DNA of 64,000 nucleotides, taken from Clostridia bacterium (GTDB lineage: Bacteria > Bacillota > Clostridia > UMGS1810). Positions 44,037-53,254 of the stretch are shown one piece after another; within the stretch, counting starts at the first letter, position 1, and the number at the start of each line of letters is the position of its first letter. Where the stretch lies: NCBI GenBank assembly GCA_017621495.1, contig JAGATB010000002.1:59356-123355 (forward strand), read 5' to 3'. Below the pieces are notes generated by a model, which made no database searches, was not told the origin of the DNA, and saw nothing but the letters and a program-made list of their open reading frames with translations. Made by a program: the position numbers and the translations under genes.

Positions 44037-46463
44037 ATGAAAAAAATTTGTTTAAACGGTGAGTGGCTTTTACGCAAGGATGGTGTTGCCGGCGAAATAT
44101 ATAAAGCCACTGTTCCGGGAGATATTCATAAGGATTTATTAAATGCAGGAGTTATTGATGACCCGTATTATTCAGATAATTCACACAGATGTGGATGGGT
44201 GGCAGAGACAGACTGGAGATATATAAAGACCTTTACAGCAGATTCACTTGACAAGATAACGCACCTCATTTTTGAAGGGATAGATACCATAGCTGAGATA
44301 TATCTCAACGGTATTAAGATTGCTGATACCGATAATATGTTTTATAAATACAGATTAGATGTATCGGACTATATATCGCAAGGTGAAAACACATTGGAGG
44401 TTGTGATTAAATCTATCAGAAATGAGCTGAAAAAATATCCTGATGAAGGGTATTTCGGTTGCTTCAATGTTCAGAGGATTTTCGTTCGTAAGGCTCAATG
44501 TCACTTTTCATGGGATTGGGCTCCGGACTTCCCGGCGGCAGGTATATGGAAGGATGTGTACATAGAAAGCATCAGTGATACATATATAAATGACTATAAA
44601 CTTGTGACACAAAATGATGGTTCTGTTACATTTTTTGTAAATATGCCGGAGGATTGCGATTACGGTAAAGAACGTGAGATAGAAATTACTCTTGACGGTA
44701 AAACCTATTCATATACTACTACCGATACCAAAAATTTCTTTACCCTTAAAATTGACAATCCCAAGCTGTGGTGGCCTCGGTTCTTGGGAGAGCCTTATCT
44801 GTATGATTATAATATAAAGCTTTTTTCAGACAGTAGACTGCAAGATGAAAAGAGCGGCAGGATAGGTATAAGAAGTGTAAAGTTTGAGCAATTGCCTACA
44901 GAAGATGGAGACGGTTTTACATGTCAGCTATATATTAATGATACGCCTGTATATCTCAAGGGTGCCAACTGGGTTCCGCTTGATGTGATGACAGGATGCA
45001 TAGACAAAGAGACCTATGAAAAAGCTATAAAGCTTGCTTATGATGCCAATTTCTCCATGCTGAGAGTGTGGGGAGGAGGTATATATGAAAGTGATACTTT
45101 CTTTGAAATATGTGATGAACTGGGTATTATGGTATGGCAGGATTTTGCCTATGCATGTGCAGATGTGCCGGACAATATTCCTGAATTTGTGGAGAAAGCC
45201 GTTACTGAAGCAGAGTATCAGGTACAGAGACTGCGTAATTTCACATCACTTGTACTCTACTGTGGAGGCAATGAAAAAACAGGCTCACATGGGTTAAATA
45301 AAAAATATGGAGACAGGATTATATATTACTATATAAGAGGTGTGGTAGATCATCTTGATGGCACGAGACCATACTTCCCGTCAAGCCCTTGGGGATACGG
45401 GGATATAGGAAATACCCAGTCCAGCGGTGACTGTCATTGCAACAGCTATCAGAAATCTATGATTTCTCCCGAGAACCCTGATGCTGTAGGAATTGAAAAC
45501 TTCCGCGATGCACTGAAACATTTTAAAGCTTCTCTCGTATCAGAAATAGCTGTACAGGGTGCACCCACCATATCATCACTCAAGAAATATATACCGGATG
45601 ATAAGCTGTGGCCCATTAACGAAATTTATGACATACATTTTATGTGCAATCCTTATGACGGTACAGGCAAGATGTTTCCTCAGATACAGCTTGAAGCCGC
45701 ACAAAAGCTCTTTGGTGATATTGACAGTGTTGAAGATTTCTGTAAGAAATCCTCTACGCTGCACAGTGAGCTTGTAAGAGCAGATTGTGAGTATCATAAA
45801 ACAAGAATCGGCAAATGCAGCGGTACCATGACATGGATGTTTAATGATATATGGCCCTGCGGTACTTGGTCGGTTGTAGATCACTATCTCACACCTATGC
45901 CGGCATACTATTCTCTTAAAAGGGCATTTTATGCCAATAACCTTATAATAACCAAGACTGTCAATGGCTACGAACTCTTTGCTGTAAATGAAACCAATGC
46001 TAAAATGGGATATTCTGTGGAGTTTGGTGTTTCGGATTTACAGGGAAATATCATTGGCTGTCACGGTAAAAAGCAAGGATTATTAAAGGAATATTCATCT
46101 GAGCTTATCACTATATTTAATTGTGATGATACAGATAATTGCTTTATGTATGCCAAGGGTATAATAGGCGGTGATGAACGCGATGCAACTATTTTCAGCG
46201 GGCTTTGGAAGGATATCACATTTGCAGAGCCCGGACTTAGTGTTGAGTACGAAGAAGTACCCGAGGGTATTAAAGCAAGAATATCAACCAAAAACTATGC
46301 ACGTGTAGTTAATATTGCTTGCCTTAATCGTGAAGATTTGATATACAGTGACAACTATTTTGATATGATGCCCGGTTCTGTAAAGACAGTAATGATTAAG
46401 GGAAAAGATATTAATATCAAAGATTTGATAGTGAGAAACTGGCTGGATAAATGGGAGTTTTAA
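44037..46463 (+). CDS. GH2 glycosidase, beta-mannosidase type
   Basis: An 808-residue cytoplasmic enzyme without a signal peptide. The N-terminus (LNGEWLLRKDG, TVPGDIHKDLLNAGVIDDPYY) is characteristic of the beta-mannosidase branch of GH2: sugar-binding jelly roll, Ig-like domain, TIM barrel. Catalytic residues are Glu413 in CGGNEKT (acid/base) and Glu503 in SEIAVQG (nucleophile); the conserved LRVWGGGIYE and VWQDFAYAC segments are also present. It would remove terminal beta-mannosyl residues from imported oligosaccharides. Beta-mannosidase specificity is the best reading, though related exo-glucosaminidase activity cannot be excluded. The next gene begins 3 nt after its stop. Confidence 0.9.
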   Translation: MKKICLNGEWLLRKDGVAGEIYKATVPGDIHKDLLNAGVIDDPYYSDNSHRCGWVAETDWRYIKTFTADSLDKITHLIFEGIDTIAEIYLNGIKIADTDNMFYKYRLDVSDYISQGENTLEVVIKSIRNELKKYPDEGYFGCFNVQRIFVRKAQCHFSWDWAPDFPAAGIWKDVYIESISDTYINDYKLVTQNDGSVTFFVNMPEDCDYGKEREIEITLDGKTYSYTTTDTKNFFTLKIDNPKLWWPRFLGEPYLYDYNIKLFSDSRLQDEKSGRIGIRSVKFEQLPTEDGDGFTCQLYINDTPVYLKGANWVPLDVMTGCIDKETYEKAIKLAYDANFSMLRVWGGGIYESDTFFEICDELGIMVWQDFAYACADVPDNIPEFVEKAVTEAEYQVQRLRNFTSLVLYCGGNEKTGSHGLNKKYGDRIIYYYIRGVVDHLDGTRPYFPSSPWGYGDIGNTQSSGDCHCNSYQKSMISPENPDAVGIENFRDALKHFKASLVSEIAVQGAPTISSLKKYIPDDKLWPINEIYDIHFMCNPYDGTGKMFPQIQLEAAQKLFGDIDSVEDFCKKSSTLHSELVRADCEYHKTRIGKCSGTMTWMFNDIWPCGTWSVVDHYLTPMPAYYSLKRAFYANNLIITKTVNGYELFAVNETNAKMGYSVEFGVSDLQGNIIGCHGKKQGLLKEYSSELITIFNCDDTDNCFMYAKGIIGGDERDATIFSGLWKDITFAEPGLSVEYEEVPEGIKARISTKNYARVVNIACLNREDLIYSDNYFDMMPGSVKTVMIKGKDINIKDLIVRNWLDKWEF

Positions 46464-46465
46464 TC

Positions 46466-47392
46466 ATGAATGAGATAATTAAAAACGACTTTTTTGAGGT
46501 CGGTACACAGGGAGTAAGGAAAATCCTTACTCCCGATGATAAAAAGATTGATATAGTTGAGTTTGATGATAAAAAATTGTGCTGTGTCAAAAGTTCAATG
46601 GGATATCCGGCTATATACCCTATGTATGAAACTCATTTTGAACCTAAAGCTGAAGCCATACTGATGGATCTTGACGGTACCAGTGTACATAGTGAAGCTT
46701 TTTGGATGTGGGTAATTGAGCAGACCACTGCAAAATTACTGGGCAAATATGATTTTAAAAAAGAAGCCGAGGACGAGCCTTTTATATCTGGTCATTCAGT
46801 ATCCGAGCATTTGCAGTATATGATAGACAAATATGCAAAAGGGTCGAGTCTGGAACTTGCCAGACAATACTATTTTGAAATAGTAAATCATGAAATGAAT
46901 GAAATAATGAAAGGCAGAGGAAAGCAGGATGCTTTTACTCCTGCACCCGGACTTAAAGAGTTCTTGACTACTGTGAAAGGTGAATGCATAAAGATAGGTC
47001 TTGTAACCAGCGGATTGTACGAAAAAGCGATGCCGGAGATAATTTCGGCTTTCAGACAGCTTGGTATGGGTGACCCGGTTGATTTTTATGATGCTGTTAT
47101 CACTGCGGGGCAGGCACTTAGAAAAGGTCAGACCGGTACTCTGGGCGAGCTTGCACCGAAGCCTCATCCATGGCTTTATGCAGAGACAGCCCGCGTAGGA
47201 CTCGGTATACCATTTGAAAGACGTCATAAAGTTATTGGTATTGAGGACAGCTCCGCAGGGGTTGTATCGATTAAACTATCAGGCTTCTCCTGCTGTGGTG
47301 TTTCGGGTGGAAACATAGAGCGTGCAGGAGTGCATGAATTGTGTGACTATATGGTCAATGATTTGAGAGAAATTCTTGAAATAATATTATAG
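46466..47392 (+). CDS. HAD-superfamily hydrolase, beta-phosphoglucomutase-like
   Basis: A 308-residue cytoplasmic protein. A 60-residue N-terminal extension of unknown role precedes a HAD fold with all four motifs: DLDGT (I, nucleophile Asp), VTSG (II), Lys in PKPHP (III) and GIEDSSAG (IV). The helical cap with SGHSVSEHLQYM lies between motifs I and II, as in beta-phosphoglucomutase and sugar-phosphate phosphatases. The start at 46466 is supported by GGAG at proper spacing; the ATG at 46451 would overlap the GH2 gene. In this operon it probably acts on a sugar phosphate released from the imported glycan. Mutase versus phosphatase is unresolved. Confidence 0.82.
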   Translation: MNEIIKNDFFEVGTQGVRKILTPDDKKIDIVEFDDKKLCCVKSSMGYPAIYPMYETHFEPKAEAILMDLDGTSVHSEAFWMWVIEQTTAKLLGKYDFKKEAEDEPFISGHSVSEHLQYMIDKYAKGSSLELARQYYFEIVNHEMNEIMKGRGKQDAFTPAPGLKEFLTTVKGECIKIGLVTSGLYEKAMPEIISAFRQLGMGDPVDFYDAVITAGQALRKGQTGTLGELAPKPHPWLYAETARVGLGIPFERRHKVIGIEDSSAGVVSIKLSGFSCCGVSGGNIERAGVHELCDYMVNDLREILEIIL

Positions 47393-47444
47393 TACATATG
47401 ACCGTAAGACTTATAAAATATATAATCTCGGAGATGTAATTTAT

Positions 47445-48722
47445 ATGATTAACGTAAGAGAATTTGTTAAAGAGAACATAACTACGGAATCTGTGCAGGC
47501 TGCAATCGATTATGCTTCAGAGCATAAGAAAACCCTCTTCTTTCCAAGGGGAGTATATAGTGTAACTTCGCTTGCCTTAAGAAGTGACAGCTCTGTATAT
47601 TTGGATAAAGATGCTTTGATTTCTGCATCTTTAAGCAGCACTGATTGGGAAAAATCCCCAATGAAGCCGGTTTTCTACTGTGAAAATGCCAAAAACGTAT
47701 GTATCAGGGGAACCGGTACAATTACCGCAAATGGATATGCCTTTACGGACGAAAGTGGTTACAGAAAGAAAACAGCAAGCAGACCTGAGGCAGTGATACT
47801 TTTTAGAAATGTATGTAATGTTATGGTTGAAAATATTACTTTAAAAGAAACCGTAGGATGGACATTTCATCTGGATAACTGTGATAATGTATTACTTGAC
47901 GGTATACAAATCAGAAATCCCACATATGTAACCAGAAAAAACAGCGATGGTATTGATATCAATGGATGCAGAAATGTGACGGTTATGAATTGTGATATTG
48001 AAACCGGTGATGATGCCATATGTTTGAAGAATATTGATTATACCACCTGCCAATCCGGGTATACAAATACCTCTTTAGGCAGGAGAGATATGTACAATAT
48101 AAATGTGTACAACTGTACATGTGCTTCAACCTGTAACAGTACAAAAATAGGTACAGAAACTGTAGGTAATATATATGATGTTTCTTTTGAAAAAATAAGG
48201 GTCAGAAAACATCCTCTGATTACCGGTCACGGTGCCGGAAACCCTCCGTTTGAATCATATCGTGCATTGTCGGCTATTTCAGTCCAGTCCAACGATGGCT
48301 CTGTTGTGAAAAATATCCGTTTTAAAGATTATTATATAGAGACGGTAGATACACCGATTTTCATATTGTATCAGCAGAGGGGGACTAAAGTTCCCGCAAC
48401 TGATAGGGGAGAAATCAGTAACATCACAATTGAAAATATTTATGTCGACAGATCATACAGGACGAGTCAGATTTTATCTTCACATACCGGTAAAATAAGT
48501 AATGTAAAGATATCCGGAATGTATATACGTACTTATGAGGAAAAAGCTTCAGAGTATGACTTTAATTTACCCACAGGAGCAGAATATCCGGATGTGTATA
48601 ACTTTGGCAAATTCCCATCTTATGGACTATTTTCTAGAAATGCTGCAAATGTTGATATAAGGGATGATGTATTGTTTTATGATGAGACTAATTCAGGTAG
48701 ACCGGATATTGATATAGGCTGA
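47445..48722 (+). CDS. GH28-family glycosidase (polygalacturonase-like), cytoplasmic
   Basis: A 425-residue right-handed beta-helix protein of family GH28. The catalytic aspartates are in NSDGIDI and GDDAICLK (Asp189-Asp190); a possible counterpart of the RIK substrate site is STKIGTE. The usual GHG motif may be represented by TGHGAG further on. The N-terminus (ESVQAAIDYASEHKKTLFFPRGVY) is typical of the intracellular branch of the family. No signal peptide is present, so it works on imported oligosaccharides. GH28 enzymes cleave alpha-linked galacturonic acid or, in some branches, rhamnogalacturonan or xylogalacturonan; the substrate here is uncertain because the rest of the locus looks mannan-like. 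Confidence 0.82.
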   Translation: MINVREFVKENITTESVQAAIDYASEHKKTLFFPRGVYSVTSLALRSDSSVYLDKDALISASLSSTDWEKSPMKPVFYCENAKNVCIRGTGTITANGYAFTDESGYRKKTASRPEAVILFRNVCNVMVENITLKETVGWTFHLDNCDNVLLDGIQIRNPTYVTRKNSDGIDINGCRNVTVMNCDIETGDDAICLKNIDYTTCQSGYTNTSLGRRDMYNINVYNCTCASTCNSTKIGTETVGNIYDVSFEKIRVRKHPLITGHGAGNPPFESYRALSAISVQSNDGSVVKNIRFKDYYIETVDTPIFILYQQRGTKVPATDRGEISNITIENIYVDRSYRTSQILSSHTGKISNVKISGMYIRTYEEKASEYDFNLPTGAEYPDVYNFGKFPSYGLFSRNAANVDIRDDVLFYDETNSGRPDIDIG

Positions 48723-48752
48723 TTGATTATAGAATTATATGAGGGATTTAAA

Positions 48753-49517
48753 ATGAATGTTGAAATGAGGGAACTACTTGTAAAATCTTCCGTAGACGGC
48801 ACTATGCAGCCAAATCTTTTTTATGAATCAGATAGGACAAACAGACCATTATTGGTTGGATTACACACCTGGAGTCACAACAGATTTAATCAGGTGGACA
48901 GACTGATGCCCTTGGCAAAGAGAAATTCATGGAACTTACTTTTGCCTGAGTTCAGGGGTGCAAACCACGGTGATAATCCGTACTGCAGGGATGCCTGCGG
49001 TTCTCCTAAGGCAAAGCAGGATATCATAGATGCGGTTGAATATGTGAAGGAGCATTATGATATAGATGCTGATAATATATTGCTTCTTGGAGCCAGCGGT
49101 GGGGGACATATGGCGCTGCTTATGGCGGCATATGCTCCGAAACTTTGGAAGGCGGTATGTTCCTTTGTGCCCATTACAGATATCGAAAAATGGCATGAGG
49201 AAAACGAAAACTATCGCTGCGCCATTGAAGCTTGCTGTGGCATGGATAAAACAAAGTACGCAGTAAGATCACCTATCAACTATATAGATGATATTGCTAA
49301 ATCAAATATTAAAATTTATTCAGGTAAATGGGATAATATAGTCCCGTGTCATCACGGACTGGATATTTATAATGAAATATTTAAAAAACACCCGGATGCA
49401 AATGTTTACTTTGAGATGTTTGACGGCGGTCATGAGATGCTCATTGATGATGCAGAAAAATGGCTGATAGCTCACATGGACCCAAGTAAACTTTCTCACA
49501 TAACTGTAACCGGATGA
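48753..49517 (+). CDS. Alpha/beta-hydrolase, probable carbohydrate esterase
   Basis: A 254-residue cytoplasmic hydrolase of the prolyl-oligopeptidase-like group. The catalytic triad is readable: Ser115 in LLGASGGGH, Asp194 in GKWDNIVP and His227 in FDGGHEM. The oxyanion region is GLHTWSHN. The ATG at 48753 follows GAGGGA; the TTG at 48723 starts right after the GH28 stop and has no site. As the last gene of the glycan locus and without a signal peptide, it probably removes acyl groups such as acetyl from imported oligosaccharides. A peptidase role is less likely from context. Identity of the ester is not visible. Confidence 0.82.
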   Translation: MNVEMRELLVKSSVDGTMQPNLFYESDRTNRPLLVGLHTWSHNRFNQVDRLMPLAKRNSWNLLLPEFRGANHGDNPYCRDACGSPKAKQDIIDAVEYVKEHYDIDADNILLLGASGGGHMALLMAAYAPKLWKAVCSFVPITDIEKWHEENENYRCAIEACCGMDKTKYAVRSPINYIDDIAKSNIKIYSGKWDNIVPCHHGLDIYNEIFKKHPDANVYFEMFDGGHEMLIDDAEKWLIAHMDPSKLSHITVTG

Positions 49518-49537
49518 AATAATAGGAGGTAATAATT

Positions 49538-50605
49538 ATGAATGCACAACAAATCAAAGAACTTGCTTATCAATGCGGAGCAGACATATGCGGTATTGCT
49601 CCCATGGACCGCTTTGAGGGTGCTCCGCCCAATATGGACCCCAGATTTATCATGCCCGAAGCCAAGAGCATGATTGTAATGGGCTTCAGAGTTATGAGAG
49701 GCTCTTTAAGAGGTATAGAGGAGGGTACATTCTTCTCTAACTATTCTGCCATGGGATACGGCTGTATGACATATACATATATACCTATGACTGTTATCAA
49801 TATGTGCCGTGTTATTGAAGATGAGGGTTATGAAGCAATACCTCTGGGTCATCAGAGTGACTGGAGAGGTATTGACAATGACGGTAACGTACGTCAGAAC
49901 TATTCCAAGCCGGTAGAGCCCGGAAAGCCTCAGCCGGATATTATGCTGCATCTCAGGATTTGTGCGTACCTTGCCGGTCTCGGCGAAATCGGCTACAGCA
50001 AGATGCTCCTTACTCCGGAATTCGGACCCAGAGTGAGAATAGGTGTAATCCTTACAGAGCTTGAGCTCGAGCCCGACCCCATATACGACGGACCTCAGCT
50101 TTGCAACAAGTGCAAGGCATGTGTAAGGGAGTGCCCCGGTAATGCAATCAGCGGTACCAAGACCGTAAAGGTTAACCTTGCCGGTCATGAGGTTGAGTGG
50201 GGCGAGCTTGACTGCGATGCCTGCGATATAGCATTCCGCGGCGGTGAGCTTTGCAAAGACGGTGAAAAGGGTACCTACCAGGAGGGCAGAGACGATGTCA
50301 AGCCGGCGTCCCATTCTCCCTTCTACTTTAAGCCTGCAAACCTCTATAACACAGGTCAGGCTGTTTGCGGTGCCAAGGGCTGTACCAGAGCATGTATGAT
50401 AACTCTGGAAAAGAGGGGTGTACTCAAGAATAAATTCAAGAAGCCTTTCCGCAGAAAGCCTCTGTGGAGTGTGGATTGGTCCGATTATGAACCTCTTGAG
50501 GGTGGTAACACATCTGTAAGTGCACTGGGTGCTATGTCAAAGGTAAATGCCGTGCAAAACGAACAAAACGAACTTTCGAGAAAGCATGACCTTGAAGCAG
50601 ACTAA
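49538..50605 (+). CDS. QueG-like double [4Fe-4S] protein, copy 1
   Basis: A 355-residue cytoplasmic protein related to epoxyqueuosine reductase QueG and reductive dehalogenases. The first cluster motif is CNKCKACVRECP (CX2CX2CX3CP). A second set of cysteines, CDACD...C...CGAKGCTRAC, differs from the ferredoxin motif of genuine QueG. The N-terminus (QQIKELAYQCGADICGIAPMDRF) matches the conserved family start. True QueG is about 380-400 residues and uses cobalamin; whether this paralog does is unknown. AGGAGG precedes the start. A U32-like gene follows after 73 nt, and the same pair recurs inverted at 62643-64000. I do not assign queuosine synthesis. Confidence 0.82.
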   Translation: MNAQQIKELAYQCGADICGIAPMDRFEGAPPNMDPRFIMPEAKSMIVMGFRVMRGSLRGIEEGTFFSNYSAMGYGCMTYTYIPMTVINMCRVIEDEGYEAIPLGHQSDWRGIDNDGNVRQNYSKPVEPGKPQPDIMLHLRICAYLAGLGEIGYSKMLLTPEFGPRVRIGVILTELELEPDPIYDGPQLCNKCKACVRECPGNAISGTKTVKVNLAGHEVEWGELDCDACDIAFRGGELCKDGEKGTYQEGRDDVKPASHSPFYFKPANLYNTGQAVCGAKGCTRACMITLEKRGVLKNKFKKPFRRKPLWSVDWSDYEPLEGGNTSVSALGAMSKVNAVQNEQNELSRKHDLEAD

Positions 50606-50620
50606 TTTAATATAGCACAT

Positions 50621-50647
50621 AAATGGGGCTTTTTTACAGCCCCATTT
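50621..50647 (+). other. Hairpin between the QueG-like and U32-like genes
   Basis: AAATGGGGC (50621-50629) pairs with GCCCCATTT (50639-50647), 9 perfect pairs; the loop is TTTTTTACA. The T-run is in the loop rather than after the stem, so termination is doubtful. Confidence 0.5.
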
Positions 50648-50678
50648 GCAATATAATAATAAATAGGGAGAATTCATT

Positions 50679-51695
50679 ATGCTTAAACTTTCAGTAGGTT
50701 ATCAATACAGCGAAAAATTTTCTTTTTCAGAAATTGTCAGTAATTATTCAAACAGCATAGAAGAAGTATATTTTCCTTGGATTGATTCCGCCAGCGGCAG
50801 ATCAATAATAGGAGGATATGACGGTTATTTCGATTATGGATTACAGAATATTCTGATTGATGAATTAAAAAAGATTAAAAAAATGGGCATAAAATTAGAT
50901 TTGCTTTTCAATGCAAACTGTTACGGTGAAGATTCGATGAGCGAGGTACTTTGCGGAAAAATATGCTCTGTCATTGATTTTTTAGCCGTTAATGATGTGG
51001 CACCCGATATAATTACAACTACGTCGCCCGCAATTGCTTTTATGGTTAAAGAGCACTATAACAATATCGAATTAAAGGCATCGGTTAATATGAAAATATC
51101 AACCGTGAAAGGCATGCAATATGTTTCTCATTTATTTGACAGTTTCTGTGTGGCGAAAGAATGTAACAGAAATATTGAGCAGTTAAAGGTTCTAAAGGCT
51201 TGGGCAGTTGAAAATAATAAAAAGATAACAATTCTTGCAAACAGCGGTTGCATGAGAGATTGCAGCGGTCAAATATTTCACGATAATATGGTTGCCCATG
51301 AAGCTGAAATCTCCAATCGAAAAAACATAAAATTCCTTCCGTATATGTGTTGGAATTACTTGAAAAATCCGGAGAATTACGTATCTGTATTGCAGAACAC
51401 ATGGATAAGGCCGGAGGATATTCATAATTATGATGGGCTTGTCGATACCGTGAAGCTGGCTACGAGATCTCATCAATTGCCCGGAATGGTCATAGGTGCC
51501 TACGCAAGGAGAAGGTACTTTGGCAATCTTTTGGATTTGTTTGAACCGGGATACGGTGCTGCATTTGCTCCGTATGTGGTAGACAGTTCAAAAATTCCTG
51601 ATGATTTCTGGCCGGAAACAACCAAATGCAAAAAGGATTGTTCAAACTGTGATTACTGTAATAAAGTATTAAAAAACGCGCTTGTAATTGCGTAA
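50679..51695 (+). CDS. U32-peptidase-like cysteine-rich protein, copy 1
   Basis: A 338-residue cytoplasmic protein resembling the U32 family (YhbU/UbiU/UbiV group), which has a TIM-barrel-like fold and in several members holds a [4Fe-4S] cluster. Cysteines shared with the 62643 copy include NANCYGED, FCVAKEC, SGCMRDCSG, YMCWN and a C-terminal CxxDCxxCDYC. The conserved ITTTSPAIAFMVKE and ELKASVNMKISTVKG stretches fit the barrel strands. By hand alignment it is about 84% identical to the product of 62643-63659. It follows the QueG-like gene and is followed after 17 nt by a cupin gene. Enzyme activity is unknown; peptidase is only the historic family name. Confidence 0.78.
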   Translation: MLKLSVGYQYSEKFSFSEIVSNYSNSIEEVYFPWIDSASGRSIIGGYDGYFDYGLQNILIDELKKIKKMGIKLDLLFNANCYGEDSMSEVLCGKICSVIDFLAVNDVAPDIITTTSPAIAFMVKEHYNNIELKASVNMKISTVKGMQYVSHLFDSFCVAKECNRNIEQLKVLKAWAVENNKKITILANSGCMRDCSGQIFHDNMVAHEAEISNRKNIKFLPYMCWNYLKNPENYVSVLQNTWIRPEDIHNYDGLVDTVKLATRSHQLPGMVIGAYARRRYFGNLLDLFEPGYGAAFAPYVVDSSKIPDDFWPETTKCKKDCSNCDYCNKVLKNALVIA

Positions 51696-51712
51696 AAAGG
51701 AGAAGAAATCAT

Positions 51713-52093
51713 ATGTTAGTAATTGCATCTTCCAAAAATAATCTTAAACCCGGATTTAATGTCGTTTTTAAAAACGAAAGCTTTAAATGTGCCTTCATAA
51801 CTTACTCAGAAGCATACTCCGACAAAACGGTTAAAGAAATGAAACGTCACAATACCACAGATGAAATTTTTATTTTGTTAAAGGGCGAAGCAAGTATTTT
51901 TATTTATGAAGAAGGCAAAAAAGCTGAAAAAATCCATATGAAAAAACATAAAGCCTATAACATAACCAAAAACACATGGCACCACGTAACAGTATCTCAT
52001 GATGCAGAGCTTTTCGTAATAGAAAACAGTAATTGTTCAAGTGAAAACACCGAAGCATTGTATTTGAGCAACGAAAACTGTCTGATTGAATAA
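51713..52093 (+). CDS. Small cupin-domain protein
   Basis: A 126-residue single-domain cupin. The possible metal-binding residues are in RHNTTDEIFILLKGEASI (His and Glu) and NTWHHVTVSHDAELFVIEN (His). There is no HTH, signal peptide or membrane segment. AAAGGAGAAG precedes the ATG, which lies 17 nt after the U32-like stop, so it is probably the third gene of that operon. The inverted copy of the operon at 62.6 kb lacks it. Cupins of this size can be isomerases, dioxygenases or ligand sensors; sequence does not decide. Confidence 0.8.
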   Translation: MLVIASSKNNLKPGFNVVFKNESFKCAFITYSEAYSDKTVKEMKRHNTTDEIFILLKGEASIFIYEEGKKAEKIHMKKHKAYNITKNTWHHVTVSHDAELFVIENSNCSSENTEALYLSNENCLIE

Positions 52094-52134
52094 GTAACGG
52101 TGTGAGGATTTCTTTTTATAGGTGTTTTATTTAT

Positions 52135-52163
52135 TTGACAACACGCCCGTTTAATGATAAAAT
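52135..52163 (+). promoter_or_regulatory. Promoter of mscS
   Basis: TTGACA (52135-52140), 17-nt spacer with TGA before the -10, TAAAAT (52158-52163). Confidence 0.78.
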
Positions 52164-52193
52164 AAATATAATAGCAGAAACGGAGGAAAAATC

Positions 52194-53024
52194 ATGAAAG
52201 AAGAAACATTGCAGTATCTGATTACTCAGATTATTGATTTTTGTAAGACATTTGGTCTCAGATTAATTGCAGCAATTGCTGTACTGATAATAGGTTTTAA
52301 ATTAGTCAAGTTTTTAATGAGCAGGATGAAAAAGAGCAAGGGAATGAACATGCTGGATAAAGGCGTACAAACATTTATGCTCAGCTGTCTGGGAATCGTC
52401 CTCAAGGTACTTCTGCTGGTGACAGCGGCAAGCATTATAGGTCTGCCCATGACATCATTTATCACCATACTCGGTACTGCCGGAGTAGCTATAGGTCTGG
52501 CTCTGCAGGGGAGCCTGTCCAACATTGCCGGCGGTGTAATAATCCTAATGGTGCGTCCATTTGCGGTAGGACACTACATATCAACCACAGGTGCAAGCGG
52601 TACGGTAACGGAGATAGGTATATTTTATACCAAGCTAAAAACCCCTCAGGGACTTACGATAATTGTGCCGAACGGCGATATAATAGCAGACACTATAACA
52701 AACTATTCACTAAATGAAACCAGAATGGTAGACCTCAAATTTACCGCAGGATACGAGGCTGATGTAGATAAGGTAAAAGAGGTTATGCATGGGGTAGCTC
52801 TCCGGATAGAGAACATCCTCCCCGACCCCGCTCCGGATATAAAGGTCACCGCCCACAAGGACAGTGCTGTAGAGTATCAGTTCAGAGTATGGTGTGCAAG
52901 CGAAAATTATTGGCAGGTATACTACGATGCCCAGGAGCAGATGAAAAAGGCATTTGATGCAAACGCAATAAGCATACCCTATCCGCAGGTTGATGTGCAC
53001 ATAAAACAAGCAGCAGACAACTGA
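52194..53024 (+). CDS. mscS: Small-conductance mechanosensitive channel MscS
   Basis: A 276-residue membrane channel that opens under membrane tension to release solutes after osmotic downshift. Three transmembrane helices (about 19-40, 59-82 and 88-115) precede the cytoplasmic beta and alpha/beta domains. The pore-lining TM3 has the Ala/Gly pattern of the family (GTAGVAIGLALQGSLSNIAGG), followed by VRPFAVGHYI and the conserved VPNGDI. Length is close to E. coli MscS (286). It has its own promoter and terminator. Confidence 0.94.
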   Translation: MKEETLQYLITQIIDFCKTFGLRLIAAIAVLIIGFKLVKFLMSRMKKSKGMNMLDKGVQTFMLSCLGIVLKVLLLVTAASIIGLPMTSFITILGTAGVAIGLALQGSLSNIAGGVIILMVRPFAVGHYISTTGASGTVTEIGIFYTKLKTPQGLTIIVPNGDIIADTITNYSLNETRMVDLKFTAGYEADVDKVKEVMHGVALRIENILPDPAPDIKVTAHKDSAVEYQFRVWCASENYWQVYYDAQEQMKKAFDANAISIPYPQVDVHIKQAADN

Positions 53025-53030
53025 TGATTA

Positions 53031-53072
53031 AAACACTGCCCTTCACGTTTTATAACATGGGCAGTGTTTTTT
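53031..53072 (+). terminator. Terminator of mscS
   Basis: AAACACTGCCC (53031-53041) pairs with GGGCAGTGTTT (53059-53069), 11 perfect pairs, 17-nt loop, T-run to 53072. Confidence 0.85.
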
Positions 53073-53094
53073 CGAATTTTTTGGATTTTTTGTA

Positions 53095-53123
53095 TTGACA
53101 AAACCTTCATTTTATGGTATAGT
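53095..53123 (+). promoter_or_regulatory. Promoter of tRNA-Pro
   Basis: TTGACA (53095-53100), 17-nt spacer ending TATGG, TATAGT (53118-53123): consensus -35 with extended -10, 13 nt before the tRNA. Confidence 0.85.
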
Positions 53124-53136
53124 TTAATAGTTGTAT

Positions 53137-53213
53137 CGGGGTGTGGCTCAGTTTGGTAGAGCGCTGTGTTCGGGACGCAGAGGTCGCGTGTTCAAATCCC
53201 GTCACCCCGACCA
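53137..53213 (+). tRNA. tRNA-Pro (anticodon CGG)
   Basis: A 77-nt cloverleaf. The acceptor stem CGGGGTG (53137-53143) pairs with CACCCCG (53203-53209), discriminator A, and CCA is encoded at 53211-53213. The anticodon stem CTGTG/CGCAG encloses TTCGGGA, giving anticodon CGG at 53171-53173, which reads CCG. The D-arm (GGCTCAGTTTGGTAGAGC) and T-arm (GTTCAAATC) are normal. It is transcribed alone. Confidence 0.97.
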
Positions 53214-53254
53214 AAATCGGCAAAGTTCGACAGGACTTTGCCGATTTTACTTAT
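53213..53254 (+). terminator. Terminator of tRNA-Pro
   Basis: AAAATCGGCAAAGT (53213-53226) pairs with ACTTTGCCGATTTT (53235-53248), 14 perfect pairs, 8-nt loop. The upstream arm begins on the last A of the tRNA CCA. Confidence 0.85.

Noticed and set aside
49538..50605. Genuine epoxyqueuosine reductase QueG or a reductive dehalogenase
   Set aside because: The second cluster motif departs from the ferredoxin pattern of both, there is no twin-arginine signal, and no queuosine gene is nearby; only a family-level name is supported.
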